DNA of 64,000 nucleotides from positions 4,334,599 to 4,398,598 of the forward strand of contig OZ004595.1 of the NCBI GenBank assembly GCA_963924555.1, in the 5' to 3' direction. Shown piece after piece: positions 1 to 11,500 of the stretch. The stretch comes from Crambe crambe. Lineage: Eukaryota; Porifera; Demospongiae; Poecilosclerida; Crambeidae. Below the pieces are notes generated by a model, which was not told the origin of the DNA, searched no databases, and saw nothing but the letters and a program-made list of their open reading frames with translations. The position numbers were made by a program, and so were the translations under genes. Position 1 is the stretch's first letter. Each line of letters begins with the position of its first letter.

Positions 1-242
1 ATAGTTGATATTATAGCTAGTTCATCCAGATAGTTAAGGAATTAATAGCAAGAAGTATAAGAACAAGCTGATCAGAGTTCTTAATAAGATTCATGGCGAG
101 TTTTGAAGGAGATTCATAGTTAGCTAGGTGCTGATGAATTAATTCTTATCCAATACATGTTGCTAGCACTTCTAATTTCTTTAATAGCTGCAGGTAGCTA
201 TAGGTAGCTGCTATAGTATTCGAGTATCATCATAGCGCTGCC

Positions 243-345
243 TCTACATGACTAGTTCAATTTCCTTCTTATTGATAGAACAAAACATAGACAGTATCAT
301 TCCTGTCACCAAAGTTGGGGATCCCACACTAAGGTGCCTTCTTGT
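243..345 (-). pseudogene. FN3 first-half exon remnant
   Basis: The minus strand resembles the second half of the FN3a exon of the array genes (the part encoding [17 protein letters not shown]), but it is shortened, has no clear splice borders and lacks the start of the domain. The same remnant with the same flanks recurs at 19735-19830 and 45765-45860, each time downstream of a short-tail exon and upstream of the next gene's signal-peptide exon. It is a duplicated relic and not a functional exon. Confidence 0.6.
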
Positions 346-1017
346 GGTATTTATATATGTACTGTTCAACTAAATAACAGCAATCTTGCTAAGTCAACTG
401 TATTTAGCTAATGTGACCTGCACAGTGGCAATTCATCTAAAATGGAACTGTGGGTATAATACATAGAAAAACTCCCTAAGGCCATGGATGCACATTTATC
501 TGCATGAAAGATCTCCTCTCTCCTCTCTTCATAGGTTGGGAGGGGGGGCCCAGTGCATATGCCCCCTTGAAATAAATTTCCCCTTTGGTGCCCCCCTCCA
601 TATCATCTTCCCCTACCAATGCTCTTGGTGCTCTGTAGTAGCCTTCTTTTCCTGCTATGTATTGTGCATACCCTATTATGGATCTGCTATTTGGGGAAAG
701 TGGACCTGGTAAAGGTCAGTCACACCTTCTCCTAATCTCCTACTGGCCACGACCTTTGTCACATCGCTATGTGCAATGACATAATTACTACACCTCCATG
801 CAGTGATGTCATCACTGTACTTGTGCCATACATTGGCTGCACACCTCCCTCTATTATCTATAGGATAAAAATCTCTCAAACACAGCTATAATTATACGCA
901 AGTGCTAAAATCTATCATCAATAGGTCAGTCTTTTGATTGACCAAATGCATGAAGATCATGATGAAGTTCGTTAGTAGAGTAAATGAAGGATGATCGCCA
1001 CATGTTGAACTCTTCCA

Positions 1018-1170
1018 TTACTGTGCATGGTCAATAACTTCATAGGTTCCAGTCATCTCAGACTCACTCTCTATGTTAGCTTGTGGCCTACTCCTTGAGG
1101 ACCCGTATGATGGGGTTTCAAATCTTGCCCCAACTTGCTTGGATCCATATGAAAGATTATCCTTCAACAT
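1018..1170 (-). pseudogene. Truncated tail exon of a short-tail Eph-like gene
   Basis: The minus strand encodes the end of the conserved cytoplasmic tail (LSYGSK, TPSYGSSRSRPQ, TGTYEVIDHAQ and stop), but the 5' part of the exon with the transmembrane segment is absent; above about 1170 the sequence is unrelated. The 3' flank (about 690-1015) matches the flank of the pseudogene C tail (20240-20765). I read this as the last exon of a further array unit damaged by a rearrangement. Its partner exons would lie elsewhere. Confidence 0.6.
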
Positions 1171-1869
1171 GTTCAATCTCTGATATTTCTGAGGCTCTGA
1201 GTTCTTTCAGAAACTCTGGGCTACAAGATCTGGAGTGCATAACAAGCATCTAACCACATTAATCAGGATCATCAGGCTGCCCTGTTTTTCTCTCTTCTCT
1301 AGTCATGCATAATTTTTTGTCTTGTCACCAGAGTGCCAAGACAAAGTACCAAGTTGGTTGGTGGTTGAACATCATTAGTAGCTTGCATGTGAAATGATGT
1401 CATTAAATTAGCTGTGTGCATGGTGAATACAGGGGCCCTCTCATTTCAATCACCCTTATCAAAAACCCAAAATTTTCCTGGGGGAGCATGTCCCCAGACC
1501 CCCTAGATGGTGCACTTCACACGTTGTGTACAAGCTTCTACCAACATCAGTCCATTCCATCTCTCAATGGTTATATCAAGCAAACATAAATGCATCAAGC
1601 AATTCATCATTCCAGGAATGGATTCAGGAATTTGAAAAGGGGAGAAGGAGGGGGAGGGGCATGATGCCCATGCGGCAGGTTTCCATTGAGGAATTATAAT
1701 TTGTTGTTTTTCTAAGATTTGATCATTTGTGTAATTTATTATGTCCTTGAACGATTAACTAGTTTTGTGCTCATAGCACAGAAGGGTGAGCGAAGCAATG
1801 CTTTTGTAAAAACTTTAAATGTTGCATTATGATATTTTGGAGTTGCATGCCCTCTAGTCTCAGAGTCTA

Positions 1870-2180
1870 TAAGCCCTTGATACTACCCTAGCTTCTCTTT
1901 GTTCAGCAGACTCTGAATCTAATCTCTGCCTTTTTTTGTCCATCATTATTTCCCTGTCACTTTCAGATCTGCTCTCCTTTTTTCTCTATCTCTTTCACTT
2001 CATCTGTACTTGGCTCCTCAGACTCTGCTTGTCGTTTCTTTTTTCTCTATCCCATTCATTTCTTTTATCAAGTTTTGACTGTCTTTATTCACTGATAAAG
2101 AGTTTCTTCTGGCTCTATCCTTCGCATTCCTTCGATCTAACCTTGCTGCTCAATTTTGGAGCAGTGTTCATTCGCTTCAC
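1870..2180 (-). other. Decayed Arg/Glu-rich repeat coding fragment, probably transposon-derived
   Basis: The minus strand contains degenerate repeats such as RQRLDSESAEQREAR in shifting frames. A related fragment at 21250-21645 sits in an equivalent position near another tail exon. Repeats of this SAEQRxARL style occur in proteins of several animal transposons, but I cannot assign a family. On the plus strand the same stretch is only a pyrimidine-rich, Ser/Leu-rich open frame. Confidence 0.35.
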
Positions 2181-2229
2181 TTTCTAAAAGTTAGCTATTT
2201 TGCGCATGCACAGTATTTACTGATTATAT

Positions 2230-2450
2230 ATGAGAGTAAAAACATTTCTTCTAAATGAAAGAGTGATGTACGGAAACAAGGTGCTGGCTATGTACTACAT
2301 TTGCTCTGCTAACTATACATCACTGCATGGACTGCATTTGTCACTGTGCTCTGCATAACTGTCATAAAATTGACATAAACCCTACATTGCTGCTGCCATA
2401 TTATCCTTTTTGGCTACACCTTGCAACGATGACACACTGGTGCCAGTGAT
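2230..2450. mobile_element. Half copy of foldback element (family 1)
   Basis: It begins with the terminal sequence GAGAGTAAAAACATTTCTTC shared by the full palindromic copies at 10941-11348 and 29755-30165 and continues through about half of the palindrome to the central TTTTTGGCTACACCTTGC, where it stops. Half copies like this can form by deletion of one arm. Confidence 0.6.
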
Positions 2451-2575
2451 AGTCACTCTGTAGGGCGTTCTGGAGGGGCACTGGTGCCAGTAGGTACTTC
2501 TGGACATACGGCCAGAGGGCACTGGTGCCAGTGAGGGTTACTCCATAGGCTGTTCTGGAGGGCACTGCATGGGAA
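2435..2575. repeat. Short minisatellite based on CACTGGTGCCAGT
   Basis: Imperfect tandem units of roughly 40-45 bp contain CACTGGTGCCAGT followed by a GTTACTC..TAGG..TTCTGGAGGG block. The same array, longer, is at 26460-26735, in the matching position downstream of the gene D tail exon, so array and flank were duplicated together. Confidence 0.65.
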
Positions 2576-2951
2576 TCTCTGAGGGTGATAAATTGCTACG
2601 AGTTTACCTCTTCTTGCAGGGCATCCATCTAGCCTTATATTAAAATAAATTTTATGCAGGTCGAATCATGCCATTCCATTTGACTTCTGCACCTCTACCA
2701 CTGCCCCCTACACTAGCTAGCACCACAAAACCAAAGATACTTCCCTGTAGCTTATCATTGTAATGAATAATGGGTATAGTAACATGTGCTGCATGCTGCT
2801 CTACATGGCAGTATACTTGAGGGGATTCGAACGAACCCCTTTTTTCTAGCTATAACTATTGTAGCTTAACTAGGTAACCTTTGCTCCTGAAATCAAATGC
2901 AGCCAGCCTTATATTGCACTGTATAGGCGCAGCACTATAGGCTTGTTTATA

Positions 2952-3085
2952 CACTCTAAAAATGAAAGTGTGCATTGCATATCTAAGGAATGCTCCCTGT
3001 AAACAGTAAGGTATAAACTGCATACTTATACTGTTTACAGGGAACATTCCTGTGGTATAAAGTACACGCTCTTGTTTTTACTGTG
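2952..3085. mobile_element. MITE with CACTGTAAAAA-type ends, TA target duplication
   Basis: An inverted-repeat element has CACTCTAAAAATGAAAGTG at one end and TTTTTACTGTG at the other, and holds an inner hairpin (TGTAAACAGTA / TACTGTTTACA). It is flanked by TA on both sides. The duplicated flank of gene D at 27365-27385 reads straight through GTTTATAGGCTTATTG without it, which gives an empty site and confirms a 2-bp TA duplication. Confidence 0.7.
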
Positions 3086-3865
3086 TAGGCTTATTGAGAA
3101 GCTCAGTTGTATCTGAAGGGTTTAGTCTCACTAAATTGTTTACCAGGCTTGCAACATTGCAATACAAGAGCTATGAATTTCATGAAGCAAGGATAATTGA
3201 ACTTCAGCTTGCCTCTCTCCCACTATACTACTCATATCAGCCTCATCCCAAGCTCTTATGAACTTATGTGTAGTTAATTCAAGAAAAAAAAAAGAAGCTA
3301 TAGTCACCTCGAAAGAAATAATAGGCCTGGCATAACAAGGAGATGGATATAGGTATAGCTAATGACCTGCAAAAAAATTATATGAAAGAAACAAGTAAAT
3401 TTAGGAAGAATATTTATTCGAAGGTGATGTAGCTAGGGATTTACTATAGTTTCCTGTCAAAAGAGTTAGAATAAGAGCTGAATATATGGCCTAGCTTCTA
3501 TAGCATGTTCCAATTGGTGCACAGCTGGATAAGTAATATTTTTTGCAATTAATTACACATTGCATGCATGCAGCACTGTGCTGCATGGGCTGAACTCCAA
3601 CTGTATGAGTTTCATACATCACAGCCTATCCAAAAACAGTGAAGGATATAGCATATGGTACAGCTCCTTTGATCCACCCATGGGATAATGAAATAAAATA
3701 CCTCAAGAAACTATAGATAGTAGCTAAATGTTATTGTATAATTAGCTAGCTATTATGTCAGCTATAATTATAAAGTATTTGAATACATAATTATCATTAT
3801 TATTGAAAATAACTATTTTTATTATGTTACTGTGCATGGTTGATCACTTCATAGTCATCTCAGAT

Positions 3866-6800
3866 TCACCTTCTATGTGGCTTACTCCTTGAGGACCCAT
3901 ATGATGGGTTTTCATTCAGGTCAAAACTTGCCCCCACCTGTGGCTTGAATCCATATGCAAGATTATCATTCAAGTCAGAGCTTGCCTCCACTTGTGAGTG
4001 ACTTTGTGGAGAGTCCTGAATCCTTCTCTTATAGTGTATGGTAGTGGCCAACAGCAGCAGAATAATAGCAATCAATACCAGAACTATCAGCACTAAAACT
4101 ATCGTGGTTCCTGACAATGGAATACCTACAGTGACAACATAGCTATAATTGTAATAGCTATAACTAAATGCATGTCTATCAGATTAGAATATAGTTACTT
4201 GGCATGTACTTATTAGTATAACAACATTCTTCAAACATTCTGAATCTATCACTCATTATAATAAACCTGAGTGTGGAAGGCACTATGCATTAATATACAT
4301 AATGGGACATTGCACTGTACACTGTAAGTACCATGCATTTATATCATGGAACTCAAATGGAATCCAAAACTGCTATAAATTTTGTACGATCACATGACTA
4401 AATCACATCACAAGATATTTGTTTACACTTGTATGCATAGCACATGCATGCCATGATCAACTGTTATGGTATTCTTGGTCCCGTTAAACCATATATAGCT
4501 ATTATTTATTTTCCACCAATTACAAATACAGCTGCCAAACATTGCTGTCAGAAGTTTCTTGAGAATGGCTACATAGCTAACTTCAACCTCTAAGAAGTTA
4601 GCTACTCCACAAAAGTGTAACCACAAAAATTGTATGGTTACACAAATTCTAATAACCAATGTTGTGTAACATCCATCAATGAATGCATTACTTGTGAAAT
4701 AGAGTGCATCATAGCCAAGTTTGTGGTAGAAGAATTAATAATTACAGTTTAAGGGGGAATCAGTTGAGAGAGATTGGTTGGCTGAAGAAATATTCAGTGG
4801 AGTGTGGGCAGATGCAATTCCCTACTATATGTATGTATCTACCACCAAAGTTCACTGGGGGATCCCACATCAAGGTAACAGACAGAAGTCCGCAACTCTA
4901 TTCAAACATTTGTTACTGGAGAAGGAGGTTCTATGGAGAAAATTAAAAAAAATTTCACTACAGCAGCAACAACAGCCAGTGAGCCTCATCACATCATTGC
5001 AAATTGGCTCTGGTATTCACACTAATTTCCATTTATGACAACTTAAGAATTTATTTTTAAGAACAAGATCAGCTATACCATATAGCCAGAAATATTGACG
5101 AAGATTTAATTTGGCGCTTTGGCAGTTTAAGCATCAAATAGCCAAAAATAAACCGTTAAAAAGTCGCGTGGTTTAAGTTTGCAATACACTGTAAAAACAA
5201 AAGTGTTTTACTGCACACCATCCCAATACACACACTGTTTTGTTTATTGTGTGTGTATTGGGACAATTTAGTGTGCAGTACACACTTTCATTTTTACAGT
5301 GATATGTTGCGTGCTATTTATTGCACACCACTGCTGGAAAGATAACTTATAGGTGGAGTAGCGCCTAGCGCAATGAATTGAAGAGTCATCCATCACTATA
5401 AAGAAAGAGAGAACAAATTCTTCGAGAGATGTGTCCAACGATTGCAGCCGTCTTATAGCATAATGATCATTGTCAGTGTCAGTCTACACTCTAATTCTTC
5501 CCCAAGAATTGGAGTCCATACACTTTTGTAGACGTGATGGCCCCTCATACAACTGGAGAACTTGTGCTAAATTGATGATAGCTAGCTAGCTGTACACGGC
5601 TTGCATGCACGATGCACATGCATAATTTATTTTGTGCATTTTCGGATTCTGTCAAATTAAAACCGTCATTGGTATTTTTATGAGGAAATCGTATAATATA
5701 ATTCCTGTCAATATTTCCACCTATATGGCATAGTACATTTGGAGCAATTTAAATGCAGGAATTTTCTAGGTTTGAGCCTAATATGCTAGCATAATTTCAA
5801 GCAATAATAGGTACTCAGATATAATGTCAGCATAATAATTATATAGAAATTTAGTACATGCATGCAGCACAGGCAAAGGGGCCTCACTATTCTGTGGAAT
5901 GGAATGGAATAAAATTACGGAATGGAATTTTCACTGTGTATATGCGGTAAGAGTTAATAGTTTGGGGTCTATCTTCAGACCCTCGGCCAAGGACGTTTGT
6001 GCGCATGCACAGTGAAAATTCTAGGGTCTTGGGAGAACCATTCCATTCCGTTCCATAGGCCCCAGGCAAAGCCTCAAGGGTCAAGGTATTAATACCAGAG
6101 CTACTTGTATGACCTTATTCTGATGCCAAAACGTGTGTTATCACTCCTAGGCTACTCCAAATACAACTGCCACTGACTACAGTGAAACCTCTCTTAGGAG
6201 ACCCTCCCAGAAGTGGATGACCTCCTAATGGACAATCATCAAAGCACTGATTGAACTTACCACAGAACTAGTGTATTTAAAATCTCAGAGAAATGGACTA
6301 CCTTTGAACTCCAGACAACAGACACTAAATTGTTGGACATTAGGCAAGCCACATTCAGAGATTATTTGCTAAATGAGCATGTGAATGAAATTATTATTAC
6401 AATGATAGCTGTCCAGTAGCAGATCTTCTTAGAGGCAGATGACAGCCTTATAGCCTATAGAGACTGCTGGTGAGAAGCGAGTTTGAAGGAATAAGCACTC
6501 ATTCATGATTTTCTAAATAATAATTCACCAGATACTTATTTTTTACATATGGCCAGTGGCAGAGTGATTGGTCAGGTTAGTTAGGTTTTAACCTGACCAC
6601 TTTTCTCATTCTGAATGCTTTCAATCCCCCCTAGCTATAATATTTTGCTAATGTAAGGCATAACCAAAACTCTCAGGTTCAATCTAGTAAGCAAATCCAA
6701 AGCCAAAAATTGTTTTGGGTGGCATGCCCCCAGACCCACCTGGTGCACTATGTAGTCACAATAATACCTGACCACTTCATTTTTGTCACTCCTCCGTTAG

Positions 6801-8244
6801 AATTGTATAATAGGAAAAAAAATCAGTAGCTTGTTGATTGGTGCTGTATAAGCTATGCCTACTAGTAGTAGCTATTAAATTTTGTGTACACTAGTTTAAA
6901 TCATTTAACTAAACAGTATTGTAACAGCAATCTTGCTAAGTCAACTGGTACTCCATACACAGTACCATACATTCTAAATGAAATTGTGTGTATGATACAT
7001 TAAAAACAAAACAAAACAAAAAAACTCCCCTAAGGCCTGCTCTGACTCCATTCATCTTGTTAAGGGATTAACTTGCAAATCTTATATACTCACGGGTGCA
7101 TGGAAGGTCTTCTTCTCCTGGTGCTCTGTAGTAGCCCTCCATACAAGGACATACCACCAACCCAGGTTCCACACCCACACTGTTCTCAGGACAGCTACGA
7201 CACTCACCATAAGTCATTGACAGGTAAGTACCAGCCATACAAGCTGTAAACGAAATGAAATGCTCACAATGATATTGTCCTGAGCAGTCTAACCTTCAGT
7301 ACATGACGTTCCATTCTCTGTTGCCCAGAATCCTTGGTTACACTGACAACCTGACACAACACTCCACAGCCCTCCTGGGCTACAGGTCAGAATTGGTGCT
7401 GCTCCACTCTCTGTACTAGCATTTCCTACACACTGTCCTGTCACTCTGAGTGGTTCTTGACTTGGTGTTGTAATTGGAGGGGAAATGATCTCTGGTCGAA
7501 TCATAAGTTCTACAGTTTCTTGGGGGCAGACATTGTAGAATACTAGGACACGAGTAACTGCTAAACATGTGTCTTCATCTCTAATGGCAAAGTAAAATCC
7601 ACTTTCATCAGTTGCAAAGTTGAGATACCTGGTCTGATTCTGTAGATCGCCATCATTAGGGACTAATCTACTTATTAGCACATAGTTACTGGTATTCCTA
7701 GCTGCAACAGTGTTAATAGTAGATGTCTCATATTCGTACCATGAGGAGATCCTTGAGCAGCCCTCAATACAACCTTCCTGCTCAAATTCGATTTGTATAC
7801 TGACTTGAGGCAAACGAGTCCCATCAACTGTTGTTCTGTTGATGAACTGTGTAATCAGCCAGTTATCCTGGACACCATCTCTAAAACCACATGCACTCAC
7901 AATCTGTCGGCAAGCATTGTCACCACTCTGGAACCACTGCAAATAATACACATTGGAAAGTAATTAAATTCTAGCAAATCCACTTCACTTACAGTAGCTC
8001 CTCTGCCTTGTGAACTACTATTATCAACATCCACCTGCTGCCACACAGCACCACTTTGTGTCGCTAGTAAACGGATATAGTTGAAAGAGTCCATCAGTAT
8101 CCTTGCATTGACAGGGTATACTGGAGTTGCAATTCCTGGCGCACCAGGTAAAGTATTTGTACAGAATGAGTCACCATCTCTTGGAGCCTGAGCAATTACC
8201 ACTGATGGCAGAGCAGTCAGACACATGAAAAAAACATTATACAT
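3866..8244 (-). CDS. Gene A: kinase-less Eph-like receptor without FN3, clipped tail
   Basis: Exons: 8244-7993 (signal peptide and LBD start), 7936-7294 (rest of Eph LBD plus Cys-rich segment), 7243-7094 (EGF-like), 4125-3866 (transmembrane plus tail). All junctions have GT..AG and keep phase, giving 434 aa. LBD hallmarks: [30 protein letters not shown] and NVCPQE, matching the Eph LBD core; then [11 protein letters not shown]. The EGF-like exon has [20 protein letters not shown]-type spacing. The tail keeps NLAYG and NPSYG but a small deletion moves the frame into a stop after SKPHRR, so the TYEVI motif of the paralogs is lost. The FN3 exons are missing except for a broken relic at 4847-4945. 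It could bind ephrin-like ligands as a decoy or adaptor-docking receptor (inference). AATAAA lies just past where the ancestral stop was. Confidence 0.75.
4847..4945 (-). pseudogene. Broken FN3a exon relic in gene A intron
   Basis: The minus strand starts as an FN3a exon (AG acceptor, then PPSPVTNV) but carries a TGA where paralogs have CGA, is frame-shifted afterwards, and stops in the middle of the domain. Directly left of it, 4740-4846 matches the sequence that follows the FN3b exon in genes B and D. One deletion has therefore joined the FN3b 3' flank to the inside of FN3a, removing the rest of both exons and the intron between. Confidence 0.7.
5187..5301. mobile_element. CACTGTAAAAA-family MITE (palindromic)
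   Basis: A 115-bp near-palindrome with CACTGTAAAAACAAAAGTG at one end and CACTTTCATTTTTACAGTG at the other. The inner arms CCCAATACACACACTG / GTGTGTGTATTGGG also pair. Relatives are at 2952, 17342, 18038 and 32698. It has no coding capacity and presumably depends on a transposase elsewhere. Confidence 0.75.
5892..6056. repeat. Inverted repeat with GGAATGGAATGGAAT arms
   Basis: Arms GGAATGGAATGGAAT and ATTCCATTCCGTTCC enclose about 130 bp that also holds the pair TTTTCACTGTG / CACAGTGAAAATT. It is probably another small foldback element in the gene A intron. No target duplication was identified. Confidence 0.45.
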
Positions 8245-8585
8245 TATGCCCAGAACTATTGCAGTCTACAATTAACTAGTCATAAATGGGTGTGGTAGAG
8301 GCTAGTTTAGCTAGTTATAATGTCTATGAATATGATTACCAGGCTATTATATGTATGTTATAGCTAGATACGTATATATCAGCCAGATTATAGTTACAGC
8401 AGGAATCAAAAGCTGATCAGGGTTCCTCCCCCCCCCCCCCCCCACACCGCTTCTTTAATCCACCCATGGGATAATGAAATGATATCACTTCAAGAAACTA
8501 TAGGTACGTAGTAGCTAAATGTTATTGTAATACTATAGCTAATTAGCTACCTATTAATTACTTATTATGAAAACAACTATATATT

Positions 8586-8591
8586 TTTATT
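8586..8591 (-). promoter_or_regulatory. Poly(A) signal 3 nt after gene B stop
   Basis: The minus strand reads stop TAA, CAT, then AATAAA. The same TAACATAATAAAAAT arrangement is present after the tail of gene D (28387 downward) and at the matching position of gene A (about 3820-3826). It predicts an extremely short 3' UTR, in keeping with compact sponge transcripts. Confidence 0.55.
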
Positions 8592-8594
8592 ATG

Positions 8595-11500
8595 TTACTG
8601 TGCATTGTCAATCACTTCATAGGTTCTATCACCATCAGTCATCTCAGATTCACCCTCTATGTTAGCTTGTGGTTTACTCCTTGATGACCCATACGATGGG
8701 TTTTCATTCAGGTTAAAACTTGCCTCCACCTGTGGCTTGGATCCATATGCAAGATTACCATTCAAGTCACAGCTTGCCTCCACTTGTGAGTGACTTTGTG
8801 CGGGAGAGTGCTGAGTCCTTCTCTTATAGTGTATGGTAGTGGCCAACAGCAGCAGAATAATAGCAATCAATACCAGAACTATCAGCACTAAAACTATCAC
8901 TCCAATTGTGGTTCCTGACAATGGAATACCTACAGTGATAATGTATAACATAGCTATGAGTGCAAAAAATTTCTTCTAAATAAAAAGTAAAGTAGGATTA
9001 GCCATACAGACACTGCTAGCTAGCTGAGCTGAACTGCATCTGCTTAGTGGTGTAGAGCAACAGCATAATTAGCTGGAGTGTCTTTAGTGACAAGTCTACG
9101 ACAGTGTTGCCATGATAAGCTTTATGTAGCCATTAGCTACCTCAGAGTTCTCCAAGCATGTGGACTTTGTAATAGAGACATGCTAGCTAGCTCAACTGCT
9201 TTATAAATAATTGAAAATGAATGATACTTTTAAATACCTCCTGCTCATCAGTTATCTGCTCAATATCTGTAATAATTATTGATACTTAGGTAATAGGTCA
9301 ATTATACATAATGGGACATTGCCTGCACTGTACACTGTAAGTACCTGCAATTATATATCATGGAACTCAGATGGAATCCAAAACTGCTATAAATTTTGTA
9401 CGATCACGTGACTAAATCATATCACAAGATATTTGTTTACACATGCATAGCACATGCATGCCATTATGGTATTTTAGTCCTGTAGCTATTATTTGTTTTC
9501 CACCAATCACAAATACAGCTGCCAAACATTGCTGTCAGAAGTTTCTTGAGAATGACTACATAGCTAACATCAGCTACTCCACAAAAGTGTAACCACAAAA
9601 ATTTTATGAGTTACACAAATTTTAATAACCATGAATGCATTATAGAGTATGTTCTAAGCATCGTAGCCAAGTCTGTCCACACAGTAAATATGAGATGATA
9701 GAAAAATAGTAATAATTACAGTTTAAGGGGGAATCAGTTGAGAGAGATTGGTTGGCTAAATTGACAAAGTGGACTGTGGGCAGATGCATGTGTATGTACC
9801 TACTTAGTACCTAGTGTTCCCAACATATCAGTTGTGGTGGGGTTGGTAGGTGAAACGAAGAGAGGGGGGCTGCTTGCTATACCTGATACTCCATTCCTGG
9901 CAGTCACAAAGAACTGATAGTTGACACCAGGGGTTAGACCTGAGGCACACACAAATATACATGACCACCAAGGTGGGTGTACACAAAACAAAAATGCTAG
10001 TTAGCTGTGAGGGTTAGGTAATTGGACGATCGAAAAGTGGTTTTAAGTCCTTGACATAATTAGCCATTATCTAGAGACAGATGCATACATGCATGAGAGG
10101 CTTATAACCACAATAATACCTGTGATAGTTCCCATGGTAGTGTTGACTGTGTCTCCTTCTATACGTCTAGAACTTTGTTCTTCTTGATAGAATAAGACAT
10201 AGACAGTGTCATTCCTGCCACCAAAGTTCACTGGGGGGTCCCACACTAAGGTAACCGAGTCAGAAGTCAGCGACTCTATTCGAACATTCGTCACTGGAGA
10301 AGGGGGCTCTGAAAAAAAATAAATATTGAATTCAGTATTAACTGTTACATAGTAACACTAGGGCTATAGACTTCACAGAACAAATCGAGATGATATAATT
10401 AAAAAAAGAATCAGAATCACATGAACTACAGAATGGAATCAGAGTATGTACTCAAAGATGATCACAAAAAACACTTCACAGTATCATGTCACATTTCAGC
10501 ATCTGCATGAATTCCTCTTTTAGTGCCTTAACAGCTAGCCATTCAACTATTATGCTGTGATAGGTCAGATGACCCACTAACTGGATTCATCAAAATAGTA
10601 TTCTCTAATTAGGGATGGCAAGAATTGCCCCATTGCAATAATATGAAAAAATTATGCAGGAATGCTTCTCTTCTACTATCAACAACTCCAGTCTTGAAGA
10701 CAGAACACAGTATGAACAGCAGAAGATAAAGCAGTGTCATTCTACAGCGATTTCTAAAATCGCTGTTTTTCATCTGGTCATTCAACATCTTTTTTTACAT
10801 CATTATTAATTTTCAGATATGGTTCATTCAAATGCTATAATTTTTATACCACACTACTCAAAATTGACTGTGCTATACCTTTAACTTGACATGTTCTACC
10901 TGCTAGCTTTAAACCTACTACGTGGCAGACATTTTATAAAATGAGAGTAAAAATATTTCTTCTAAATGAAAGAGTGATGTAGGCTTCAGTACATGACTAT
11001 AAAAAGTACGGAAATAAGGTGCTGGCTATGTACTGCATTTGCTCTGTCACAGAATTAGCAAACCCTACATCATTGCATGGACTGCATTTGTCACAGTGCT
11101 CTGCTAACTGTCATAAGCTGCTGCCATACTATCCTTTTTGGCTACACCTTGCAGCGATGTAGGGTTTATGTCAATTTTATGACAGTTAGCAGAGCACAGT
11201 GATAAATGCAGTCCATGCAATGATGTAGGGTTTGCCAATTCTGTGACAGTTAGCAGAGCAAATGCAGTACATAGCCAGCACCTTATTTTTTATAGTCATG
11301 TACTCAAGCCTACATCACTCTTTCATTTAGAAGAAATGTTTTTACTCTCACTTGTTTGCACACAAGAACGATCCTTTACCAAATAATCTTACCACGCAAC
11401 AGTTTTTTTTCTCAGTGTATACATTATGTACAGCTATAGTTATAAGGCATCTTCCACCTCAGGCAGCTACTTACTTAGCTACTTTATTTGATGTTCACTT

